Below, piece by piece: positions 47,755 to 55,147 of a DNA stretch of 64,000 bases (within the stretch, counting starts at the first letter, position 1; the number at the start of each line of letters is the position of its first letter). Both the position numbers and the translations under genes were made by a program. The notes beneath the pieces were generated by a model. It worked only from the letters and a program-made list of their open reading frames with translations, did not search any database and was not told where the DNA came from. The DNA comes from Aliiroseovarius sp. S1339. Its GTDB lineage: Bacteria; Pseudomonadota; Alphaproteobacteria; Rhodobacterales; Rhodobacteraceae. The stretch covers positions 1 to 64,000 of the forward strand of contig NZ_JALPQG010000009.1 of NCBI RefSeq assembly GCF_023195695.1, in the 5' to 3' direction.

Positions 47755-48408
47755 TTAGTCCGACACCAGCATTTTCAAGCCCTGCGTCACGTCCGTTCGT
47801 ACAGCCAGGCGCAAGGCGGGCTCGTCACCGGCGGCGAGGGCCGCCAAGATCATCCGGTGGTGCTGTTGCAGGTCTGTGCGTTGGCGACGTGCATATAGGG
47901 CGCGCATTGTCGGGCCAAGTTGCAGCCAGATGGTTTCGGCGACCGCAAGGATCGCGGGTGCTTGGGCACGAAGGTAAAGCGTGCGGTGAAATTCAAGGTT
48001 TGTGCGCAGATAGCCGACGGCATCCTGCTTCGTGACGCATTCAGAAACCCGTGCATTGATCGCGCGCAGCCGGTCGATCAGGGCCATATGCGCGCGGGGC
48101 AGGGCGCGCGCGGCCAGTTCAGGTTCCAGCAGCGAGCGCAGCGCGGCAAGCTCTTCGATCCGTTCGGCCGTCAGATCGGGTGCTGATACGCGACCCGAGC
48201 TGGACAGGGTTAGCGCCCCCTCAGCAGCCAGACGACGCACGGCTTCACGCGCGGGCGTCATCGAGACATCGTATTCCTTGCCGATCCCGCGGATGGTCAG
48301 GCTTTGCCCCGGATCCAATTCGCCGTGCATGATCCGCGATCGCAAGCTGCGATAGACGCGTTCATGCGCGCTTGAAGTGTCGGACGGTTGACGCGGTTGT
48401 GCCTGCAT
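47755..48408 (-). CDS. GntR-family regulator with FCD domain, candidate TCA-cycle regulator (AkgR-like)
   Basis: 217 residues. GntR winged helix (residues about 15-80, EYDVSMTPAREAVRRLAAEG) and an all-helical FCD ligand domain with conserved HRTLY and HHRMI metal-site His residues. A perfect TTGTGATCACAA lies 8-19 bases before its ATG, and the same palindrome in tandem lies upstream of sdhC and sucC. It therefore probably regulates itself and TCA-cycle genes. From memory, Rhodobacter sphaeroides AkgR is a GntR-family activator of TCA genes, and this could be its orthologue. No Shine-Dalgarno is visible before the ATG. Confidence 0.88.
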   Translation of the reverse strand: MQAQPRQPSDTSSAHERVYRSLRSRIMHGELDPGQSLTIRGIGKEYDVSMTPAREAVRRLAAEGALTLSSSGRVSAPDLTAERIEELAALRSLLEPELAARALPRAHMALIDRLRAINARVSECVTKQDAVGYLRTNLEFHRTLYLRAQAPAILAVAETIWLQLGPTMRALYARRQRTDLQQHHRMILAALAAGDEPALRLAVRTDVTQGLKMLVSD

Positions 48409-48415
48409 GGGTCAA

Positions 48416-48427
48416 TTGTGATCACAA
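48416..48427 (-). promoter_or_regulatory. TTGTGATCACAA operator before the GntR gene
   Basis: Perfect 12-bp palindrome centred 13 bases upstream of the GntR ATG, in the 48-base gap after the YgjP gene. Its position over the translation or transcription start suggests negative autoregulation. No second copy 21 bp away, unlike sdhC and sucC. Confidence 0.8.
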
Positions 48428-48456
48428 ATCCGCACGAGGTCAATAAGACCTTGCGG

Positions 48457-49188
48457 TCAATCGCGAAACCGATAGCGGTGCAGCTGCGATCCGTTGTCGC
48501 GCAGCCATGATCTGGGCGCGCGATAATCGGGGCAAATTGCGTCGACCTGCGCCCAGAAAGCGGGTGAATGGTCCATGTGCACCAGATGCGAAACTTCATG
48601 CGCGGCGACGTAATCCAGCACGACCTCGGGCGCCATCACCAGCCGCCATGAATACATCAGATTGCCCTCGGAACTGCACGATCCCCACCGCGAACGGGTG
48701 TCGCGCAAGGTCAGTCGACCAAATTTGCGGCCAACCTTTTGGGCATAGTGATCACTTGCGCGCGCCAGCCGATCACGCGCTTCGCGCTTCAACAGGGCCT
48801 CTAGCCGGGCGGCGGATTTCCGTGGGTCGCCGGGCGGCACAAGGATCTGACCGTCTGCCACACGCGCGGCGCGTAAGGGCGCTTCGACGATCGGATGGGG
48901 CTGCCCCAGAAACGGGACGGTGTGGCCAGTTGTCGGGCGCAGCTCGGGCACCGTTTCGGCGAGATGTTTGCGAATCCAGTGCGCGCGTTCCTGCGCAAAG
49001 CGCACAGCCTCGCGCCGGGATGCCCCTTGCGGCACCGTCAGCGTAACGCGGCCATCCAGCTTCGAAACCCGCAGCGACAAACGCCTTGCCCGCGATGACG
49101 GGCGCAACAGCACCGACACCGTGGGCGCACCCGCCAGTTTCACCTGTTCGGCTTTGACAAGCCTGTCTGTCTTATTTGACCAGAACAT
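48457..49188 (-). CDS. YgjP-type (DUF45, M48-like) metallopeptidase
   Basis: 243 residues. The zinc motif HEVSHLVHMDHSPAFWAQV (HExxH with a downstream His) and GKLTLR-like FGRLTLRDTRSRWGSCSSEG are the YgjP/WLM hallmark. It is predicted to be a cytoplasmic zinc metalloprotease; the substrate is unknown. AAGGGA precedes ATG 49188. The GntR gene follows 48 bases downstream, possibly on the same message. Confidence 0.88.
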   Translation of the reverse strand: MFWSNKTDRLVKAEQVKLAGAPTVSVLLRPSSRARRLSLRVSKLDGRVTLTVPQGASRREAVRFAQERAHWIRKHLAETVPELRPTTGHTVPFLGQPHPIVEAPLRAARVADGQILVPPGDPRKSAARLEALLKREARDRLARASDHYAQKVGRKFGRLTLRDTRSRWGSCSSEGNLMYSWRLVMAPEVVLDYVAAHEVSHLVHMDHSPAFWAQVDAICPDYRAPRSWLRDNGSQLHRYRFRD

Positions 49189-49316
49189 ACGGTCCCTTTT
49201 TGCTTACAATTGCCACGGTATCTGCCCATAAAGGGAAAAGCCTTTGACACCCCTGCATTCATGTGGCAGTTGGCGGCAAATCTCGCACGACTTTGACAGA
49301 ACGGAAAGGGTTTTAC

Positions 49317-49637
49317 ATGCCCAAGGAAGAATGGGGCGTTAAACGCGTCTGCCCGACGACCGGTAAACGGTTTTACGACTTGAACGCCAATCCGGTGGTC
49401 AGCCCATATACGGGTGAGGTTGTGAACCTCGAAACCGGTAAAGCATCGCGCACAATGGTTGCCGATAAAGAAGATAAAGCCGCGATGAAGGACGATCTGG
49501 TCGAAGACGCAGATGCCGTTCTGGAAGACGATGACGACACAGCCGATGTCGATCTGGGCGACGATGTCCTGGACGACGAAGAGGACGAAGTCTCGCTGGA
49601 CGAGATCGCAGACGTCGCCGCCGACGACGACGACTAA
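49317..49637 (+). CDS. FYDLN-acid family protein (TIGR02300)
   Basis: 106 residues from ATG 49317; the frame opens 18 codons earlier without support. The first half has RVCPTTGKRFYDLNANPVVS and PYTGE, the FYDLN_acid signature. The second half is a run of Asp/Glu (EDDDDTADVDLGDDVLDDEE). Conserved in alphaproteobacteria, function unknown; the Cys could be part of a metal or redox site. Followed by a terminator and tRNA-Ala. Confidence 0.92.
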   Translation: MPKEEWGVKRVCPTTGKRFYDLNANPVVSPYTGEVVNLETGKASRTMVADKEDKAAMKDDLVEDADAVLEDDDDTADVDLGDDVLDDEEDEVSLDEIADVAADDDD

Positions 49638-49646
49638 ATAAAGCAT

Positions 49647-49683
49647 AGGCGCGTTTTTTGGGTTGAACCCATACGCGCCTTTG
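49647..49683 (+). terminator. Terminator after the FYDLN gene
   Basis: AGGCGCGT (49647-49654) pairs with ACGCGCCT (49673-49680). Between them lies an inner GGGTT/AACCC stem; TTTG-type T residues follow. Confidence 0.8.
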
Positions 49684-49723
49684 CATAAATACCGCGCAGC
49701 GACGGCGGCAACGCCAGCGTGAT

Positions 49724-49799
<76 letters not shown>

Positions 49800-49916
49800 A
49801 TTCTTCAAACAGATATACTTATTTTGGACACGCTAGGGCGCGACCGACGATCAGCAACGTGGGCTGCCCTGTCGTGGACGATGGTGCGCAAGGATTGGAC
49901 GCGGTAAGAACCTCTT

Positions 49917-50573
49917 ATGACAATACCCGACGCAATCATTTTCGATCTGGACGGCACGTTGATCCATTCGGCGCCGGACTTGCAGGCCGCAGCCAATGTG
50001 GCTTTGGCCGCGCTGGACCGCGCGCCGCTTGATCTGGAAACCACCATTTCATTTATCGGCAATGGTGTCGAGAAACTGGTTGAACGCGCGTTGAAGGCAA
50101 CGGGCGCGTTTAATGACAACTTGCAAGCAGACGCCTTGGCGCTTTTTCTGCAAAGCTATGAGCAGAACATGACAACGTTGACGCGCCCCTATCCCGGCGT
50201 GGTTGCCTGCCTTGAAAGTTTGCGTGCGGCTGGCGTGCCATTGGGCGTCTGCACAAATAAACCGACCGAGCCTGCCCGGAGAATTTGTGCGGAACTTGGT
50301 CTTACACAGTATTTCGACGTCATCGTCGGGGCAGAACCCAATGTGGTGAAGAAACCTGATCCTGCCCCGTTGCTTGGCTGTATTTCCGACCTTGGGGCGA
50401 CGCCCGATAATTCGATTTATGTCGGCGATAGTGGCGTCGATTTTCAAACGGCGCGAAATGCAGCGGTTCCGTTTTGGCTGTTTTCGGGCGGCTATCTGAA
50501 TGGCAAGGCATTGGATGTTTTGGCGGCGGACTGCTTCAGCGATTGGACCAAAGCAGACTTTCTCAACCGTTGA
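49917..50573 (+). CDS. gph: Phosphoglycolate phosphatase-like HAD hydrolase
   Basis: 218 residues. HAD motifs: FDLDGTLIHSAPD (nucleophile Asp), GVCTNKPTEPARR, KKPDPAPLL and YVGDSGVDFQTARNA. It removes phosphate from 2-phosphoglycolate and related esters. It lies 72 bases before phnD on the same strand and may be expressed separately, but a phosphorus-related neighbour makes a shared role conceivable. Confidence 0.9.
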   Translation: MTIPDAIIFDLDGTLIHSAPDLQAAANVALAALDRAPLDLETTISFIGNGVEKLVERALKATGAFNDNLQADALALFLQSYEQNMTTLTRPYPGVVACLESLRAAGVPLGVCTNKPTEPARRICAELGLTQYFDVIVGAEPNVVKKPDPAPLLGCISDLGATPDNSIYVGDSGVDFQTARNAAVPFWLFSGGYLNGKALDVLAADCFSDWTKADFLNR

Positions 50574-50644
50574 TAGCAGCCGAATTATGTCTTGCTTGTG
50601 AGCGCTATTCCGCTCTAGCCTCACCGTCTAGGGAGGATAATTTC

Positions 50645-51619
50645 ATGAAAGTAATGACCACACTACTGTCCGGAGCCGCTTTGGCATTCAGCCTTTCGCT
50701 GGCCGGACCTGCTGCTGCACAAGACTGCCCACGTGGCACTTTGGACGAAAGATTTTGTGACGTTGACGGGGATCTGCTGGCAGATACACCCACTGACCCC
50801 GCCGAGCAAATTGACCCCGACACCCTAATTTTTGCCTATACCCCCGTTGAAGACCCGGCGGTTTACAAAGAGGCTTGGTCTGATTTTCTGGCCCATCTAG
50901 AAGCCGAGACTGGCAAGCCGGTCATGTTTTTCCCGGTGCAAAGCAACGCCGCCCAGATTGAGGCGATGCGGTCAGGCCGCCTTCACATTGCAGGCTTCAA
51001 TACCGGGTCGAACCCTTTGGCTGTGAATTGTGCAGGTTTCAATCCGTTTACTATCATGGCGTCATTGGACGGCAATTTTGGGTATGAGATGGAAATCATC
51101 ACTTATCCGGGCTCTGGCATCGAAAAGGTCGAGGATATCAAAGGCAAGCAGTTGGCCTTTACCTCGCCCACGTCGAATTCTGGTTTCAAAGCACCGTCTG
51201 CGATTCTGAAGGGTGACTTTGATATGCTGCCCGATCGCGATTTTGAGCCGGTCTATTCGGGCAAGCACGACAACTCGATCCTTGGTGTGGCCAACAAAGA
51301 CTATATGGCAGCCTCTATCGCAAACTCGGTAAAGTCGCGCATGATCAGCCGCGATGTCATCAAAGAAGACGACGTCAAAGTGATCTATAAATCGCAAACG
51401 TTTCCGACCACCGGGTTCGGCACGGTCTATAACCTGAAGCCTGAGTTGAAGGAAAAAATCCGAAACGCGTTCTTCAACTTTGAATGGGACGGCACGTCGC
51501 TGCAGGAAGAGTTTGAGAAGTCAAACGAGGGGCAATTCCTTGAGATGACCTATCTGGAATTCTGGGATGTGATCCGCAAGATCGATACAGCCAATGGCGT
51601 AAGCTACGCCTGCGAGTAA
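50645..51619 (+). CDS. phnD: Phosphonate/phosphite-type ABC transporter binding protein
   Basis: 324 residues from ATG 50645 (GGGAGG upstream; the longer frame overlaps gph). A signal peptide ends at AGPAAAQ. The mature part has DTLIFAYTPVEDPAVYKEAW, then QSNAAQIEAMRSGRLHIAGF and TSPTSNSGFKAPSAIL, the PhnD signature. The Cys pair CPRGTLDERFCDVDGD near the mature N-terminus is an extra. It binds phosphonate, phosphite or a phosphate ester in the periplasm. No C-P lyase genes or clear Pho box were seen. Followed by a GAAA-loop hairpin and phnC. Confidence 0.9.
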   Translation: MKVMTTLLSGAALAFSLSLAGPAAAQDCPRGTLDERFCDVDGDLLADTPTDPAEQIDPDTLIFAYTPVEDPAVYKEAWSDFLAHLEAETGKPVMFFPVQSNAAQIEAMRSGRLHIAGFNTGSNPLAVNCAGFNPFTIMASLDGNFGYEMEIITYPGSGIEKVEDIKGKQLAFTSPTSNSGFKAPSAILKGDFDMLPDRDFEPVYSGKHDNSILGVANKDYMAASIANSVKSRMISRDVIKEDDVKVIYKSQTFPTTGFGTVYNLKPELKEKIRNAFFNFEWDGTSLQEEFEKSNEGQFLEMTYLEFWDVIRKIDTANGVSYACE

Positions 51620-51627
51620 TACTTGTT

Positions 51628-51651
51628 GGGGCGGGCCGAAAGGCTCGCCCC
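51628..51651 (+). other. GAAA-tetraloop hairpin between phnD and phnC
   Basis: Ten-base stem (GGGGCGGGCC with GGCTCGCCCC, one G-U) capped by GAAA. No T tract follows, so it is likely an mRNA-stabilising or attenuating element that keeps the binding protein in excess over the transporter. Confidence 0.75.
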
Positions 51652-51685
51652 CTCCAATAACAAAAACTGGGGCGGGGAGGCTTTC

Positions 51686-52474
51686 ATGCTGCGGCTTGAG
51701 AAGCTTGTGAAGACATATAAGACCGGGGATCAGGCGCTAAAAGCAGTCGATCTGGAAATCCCAGAAGGTCAGGTTCTGGCTTTGATCGGGCCATCTGGCG
51801 CGGGAAAGTCGACGCTTATCCGTTGCATCAACAGATTGGTCGAACCAACCTCCGGGAAGGTGTATCTGGCTGGAACGGAATTGACCGGATTATCGTCTGG
51901 CGCGCTTCGCAAAGAGCGTCGGCGCATGGGGATGATTTTTCAGGAATACGCGCTTGTCGAGCGATTGACGGTGATGGAGAACGTGCTGTCCGGCCGCTTG
52001 GGCTATGTCGGCTTCTGGCGCAGCTTTTTGCGCAAGTTCCCTCAGTCTGACGTTGACGAGGCCTTTCGGTTGCTGGATCGGGTCGGTCTGGCGCACATGG
52101 CGGACAAGCGGGCTGACGAACTGTCAGGTGGGCAAAGGCAACGCGTTGGTATCTGTCGCGCGCTGATCCAAGACCCGGCCTTGCTTTTGGTTGATGAGCC
52201 GACTGCGTCGCTTGACCCAAAAACATCCCGCCAAATCATGCGCCTGATCTGCGAGCTTTGCAAAGAGCGCGGGCTGGCGGCGATTATCAACATCCACGAT
52301 GTTGCGCTTGCGCAGATGTTTGTGCAGCGCGTCATCGGGTTGCGCTTCGGCGCTGTCGAATTTGACGGCCCACCCGAAGGTTTGACGCCCGATGTGCTGA
52401 CCACGATTTACGGCGAAGAAGATTGGGAAGCCACGATAGAAGCGGTCGATGACGACGAAGAGGTCGTCGAATGA
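51686..52474 (+). CDS. phnC: Phosphonate-type ABC transporter ATPase
   Basis: 262 residues from ATG 51686 (GGGGAGG upstream). Walker [11 protein letters not shown], signature [15 protein letters not shown] and Walker [13 protein letters not shown] are intact. It energises the PhnE permeases. The stop overlaps the first phnE by four bases. The C-terminal acidic tail DDDEEVVE is an extension of the usual length. Confidence 0.95.
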   Translation: MLRLEKLVKTYKTGDQALKAVDLEIPEGQVLALIGPSGAGKSTLIRCINRLVEPTSGKVYLAGTELTGLSSGALRKERRRMGMIFQEYALVERLTVMENVLSGRLGYVGFWRSFLRKFPQSDVDEAFRLLDRVGLAHMADKRADELSGGQRQRVGICRALIQDPALLLVDEPTASLDPKTSRQIMRLICELCKERGLAAIINIHDVALAQMFVQRVIGLRFGAVEFDGPPEGLTPDVLTTIYGEEDWEATIEAVDDDEEVVE

Positions 52475-53283
52475 ATACGGAACTTGAAACGATCTTGGGA
52501 AAGCCGTGGAAGAAGAAGCCATTCGTTCAACGTGCGTGGTTGCGATGGCTACTGCTCATCGGATTTGTGGCCTACCTGATCGCCGCCTACATGACGATCG
52601 AGGTCAATTGGTCCCGAGTTTATGAGGGGTTGGAACGGGGCAAGCAATTCGTGCTGGCCTTCACCAGCCCTGACTTCACGTCGCGATCAAGCGACATATG
52701 GAGCGGGATGATTGAAAGTATCATTATGACGGTCGCATCATCCGTCATCGGCATCTTGATTTCTATTCCGATTGCGCTTGGTGCGGCGCGCAACGTGGCA
52801 CCATTGCCGATCTATTTCATCTGCCGCGGTATCATCGCAGTGTCGCGCGCCTTGCAAGAAATCATCGTCGCGATCTTGTTGGTTGCGATCTTTGGTTTTG
52901 GGCCGCTCGCGGGCTTCCTGACGCTTAGCTTTGCCACGATTGGCTTCCTGTCAAAGCTGCTGGCCGAAGACATCGAAAGTATGGACCGCGTGCAAGCCGA
53001 GGCCATTAAGGCATCGGGCGCGAAGTGGATGCAGTGGATCAATTACGGGGTGCAGCCGCAGGTCATGCCGCGCCTCATTGGGCTTTCGATGTATCGCCTC
53101 GACATCAATTTCCGTGAAAGCGCCATCCTGGGATTGGTCGGTGCGGGTGGCATTGGTGCGACACTGAACACTGCGTTTGACCGGTATGAATACGACACAG
53201 CCGCAGCCATTTTGATGATGATCATCATCATTGTTATGGCACTGGAATACCTGTCCGGCGTGATCCGGGCGAGGGTGCAGTAA
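52471..53283 (+). CDS. phnE1: Phosphonate-type ABC transporter permease 1
   Basis: 270 residues, six membrane helices. The EAA-type coupling loop includes [20 protein letters not shown], and [16 protein letters not shown] is the PhnE ending. Overlaps phnC by four bases and phnE2 by one base. Two permeases probably form a heterodimeric channel. Confidence 0.94.
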   Translation: MNTELETILGKPWKKKPFVQRAWLRWLLLIGFVAYLIAAYMTIEVNWSRVYEGLERGKQFVLAFTSPDFTSRSSDIWSGMIESIIMTVASSVIGILISIPIALGAARNVAPLPIYFICRGIIAVSRALQEIIVAILLVAIFGFGPLAGFLTLSFATIGFLSKLLAEDIESMDRVQAEAIKASGAKWMQWINYGVQPQVMPRLIGLSMYRLDINFRESAILGLVGAGGIGATLNTAFDRYEYDTAAAILMMIIIIVMALEYLSGVIRARVQ

Positions 53284-54098
53284 TGCCGGTTCTTGAACAA
53301 AATGAACTGAAGCTTTGGCAACGTCGCACTGGGCGCGAAAGCCTGTTTCATTGGGTGCTTTGGCTGACGGGCGTGGCGATTTTTGCCTATTGTTGGCAGC
53401 AGATATCTGCGGCGACGACATGGTTCTTCGTTTGGGATGCGCCGCGGATTGCCAACGATATATGGACCCGCGCAACGCCGCCAAAGTGGGAATACATCTC
53501 GCAGCTTGGCAAGCCCATCTGGGACACGCTGAACATCGCGACATTGGGCACGATCATTGCGCTGATCCTTGCTGTGCCTGTGGCGTTCGCAGCGGCGCGC
53601 AATACCACGCCGTCAAAACTGTTTATCAGACCGATTGCGTTGTTGATCATCGTGTCAACGCGTTCGATCAACTCGCTAATCTGGGCATTGTTGCTGATTG
53701 CGATTATTGGCCCCGGTGTTTTTGCTGGCGTTGTTGCCATTGCGATCCGCTCAATCGGATTTTGCGCAAAGCTGCTTTATGAGGCGATTGAAGAGATTGA
53801 CGAAACACAGGTCGAAGCTGTGACCGCAACCGGCGCGAGCCGTTGGCAGATTATGGCCTATGGTATCGTGCCGCAAATTCTGCCTGCCTTTGCTGGTATT
53901 GCCGTTTTCCGCTGGGACATCAATATTCGCGAAAGCACCGTTTTGGGGCTGGTGGGCGCGGGCGGTATCGGCCTGCAATTGTCGTCTTCGTTAAACGTGC
54001 TGGCGTGGCCGCAAGTCTCGCTGATCCTTCTGGTTATTTTGCTTGCTGTCGTGATTTCCGAATGGGTCTCTGCCAAGGTGCGAGGCGCGATCATTTGA
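53283..54098 (+). CDS. phnE2: Phosphonate-type ABC transporter permease 2
   Basis: 271 residues, six membrane helices. The coupling loop EAVTATGASRWQIMAYGIVP and [16 protein letters not shown] mirror phnE1. Its start shares one base with the phnE1 stop, and the HAD gene begins two bases after its stop, so the operon is tightly coupled. Confidence 0.94.
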   Translation: MPVLEQNELKLWQRRTGRESLFHWVLWLTGVAIFAYCWQQISAATTWFFVWDAPRIANDIWTRATPPKWEYISQLGKPIWDTLNIATLGTIIALILAVPVAFAAARNTTPSKLFIRPIALLIIVSTRSINSLIWALLLIAIIGPGVFAGVVAIAIRSIGFCAKLLYEAIEEIDETQVEAVTATGASRWQIMAYGIVPQILPAFAGIAVFRWDINIRESTVLGLVGAGGIGLQLSSSLNVLAWPQVSLILLVILLAVVISEWVSAKVRGAII

Positions 54099-54100
54099 AC

Positions 54101-54988
54101 ATGTCCGAGGCTTTTGTGGCTTACGAAGCCGTGCGCCACCGCCTGCCCGCGGTGGTTCGAGACGGGGCATGTCAAAGACTGCCGGACCTTGACGCGTTGG
54201 CAGACAGCACCGACACGTTCCTTTTGGATGCGTTTGGCGTTTTGAACATTGGCGAGACGGCGATTGAAGGTGCACCTGCACGTGTGGCTGGTCTGCAAAA
54301 TGCGGGAAAACGCGTCGTTGTTGTGTCAAATGCCGCTGGTTACCCTCATTCCACGTTGATGGAAAAGTACAAACGCCTTGGCTACGACTTCGCGCCAGAG
54401 GATGTTATTACAAGTCGAAAGACAGTGCTTCACGCCTTGTCCTCCGAACCAAAGAGGCGCTGGGGCTTGGTTGCCCAAGAAAGCTTTGGTGATGAGGGGA
54501 TAGAGCACCTCGATTTCGCTTTTCTGTCTGATGACGCGTCGGACTATGACGCGGTTGACGGGTTTTTGATGCTGGGCAGTTCGAACTGGACTGATGAACG
54601 ACAGGCCCTATTGGAAGCCTCGCTTACCCGCACAGCGCGCCCGGTTTTTGTCGGCAATCCCGATATCGTCGCGCCACGCGAGCATGGGTTTTCAACCGAA
54701 CCCGGTCACTTCGCTCATCAATTGGCTGATCGAACCGGAACCGTGCCGCAGTTTTTTGGCAAACCCTTCATGAATATTTTTGAGCTGGCTTTTGAGCAGC
54801 TTGGCGGTTGTGATCCGGCCCGCACCGTCATGGTAGGCGATAGCTTGCACACCGATATTTTGGGTGGTCAGATTGCAGGCACTAAGACCGCTTTGATCGC
54901 AGGATTCGGCTTTTTCGACGGCCATGACGTGTCCCAGCCTATCGCAACGTCTGGAATCGTCCCAGACTTCATTCTGGACCGGCCCTAG
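54101..54988 (+). CDS. HAD-IIA family protein (TIGR01459-like) with altered catalytic motif
   Basis: 295 residues from ATG 54101; an in-frame TTG two codons earlier is less likely. HAD type IIA core: LLDAFGVLNIG (D43), VVVVSNAAGYPHS, GKPFMNIFELAFEQLG and MVGDSLHTDILGG. The residue two after the nucleophile Asp is Phe (F45) rather than the Asp of ordinary phosphatases. In this subfamily an aromatic there is, as I recall, usual. Last gene of phnDCEE, so a role on the imported phosphorus compound is plausible but unproven. Confidence 0.85.
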   Translation: MSEAFVAYEAVRHRLPAVVRDGACQRLPDLDALADSTDTFLLDAFGVLNIGETAIEGAPARVAGLQNAGKRVVVVSNAAGYPHSTLMEKYKRLGYDFAPEDVITSRKTVLHALSSEPKRRWGLVAQESFGDEGIEHLDFAFLSDDASDYDAVDGFLMLGSSNWTDERQALLEASLTRTARPVFVGNPDIVAPREHGFSTEPGHFAHQLADRTGTVPQFFGKPFMNIFELAFEQLGGCDPARTVMVGDSLHTDILGGQIAGTKTALIAGFGFFDGHDVSQPIATSGIVPDFILDRP

Positions 54989-55147
54989 GGCGTCGGGCCA
55001 GAAGGACTGCCTCGGTCGCGCAGTTGGAACAGCCAAACGGCGGCATGACGCCGATTGACCTATCTGCACATGAGATGGAACCAAACCCGAGCGGTGACGT
55101 TGTAAGGTTCGAAGTCTGATAGACCTTAACCCGTTGGAGGCCGCTCA

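Noticed and set aside
48748-48755. GTGATCAC core within the YgjP-type gene
   Set aside because: Coding position, flanks A/T do not complete TGTGATCACA, no second site 21 bp away.
50474-50644. N-terminal extension of phnD
   Set aside because: Overlaps gph; the signal peptide and GGGAGG site fix the start at 50645.
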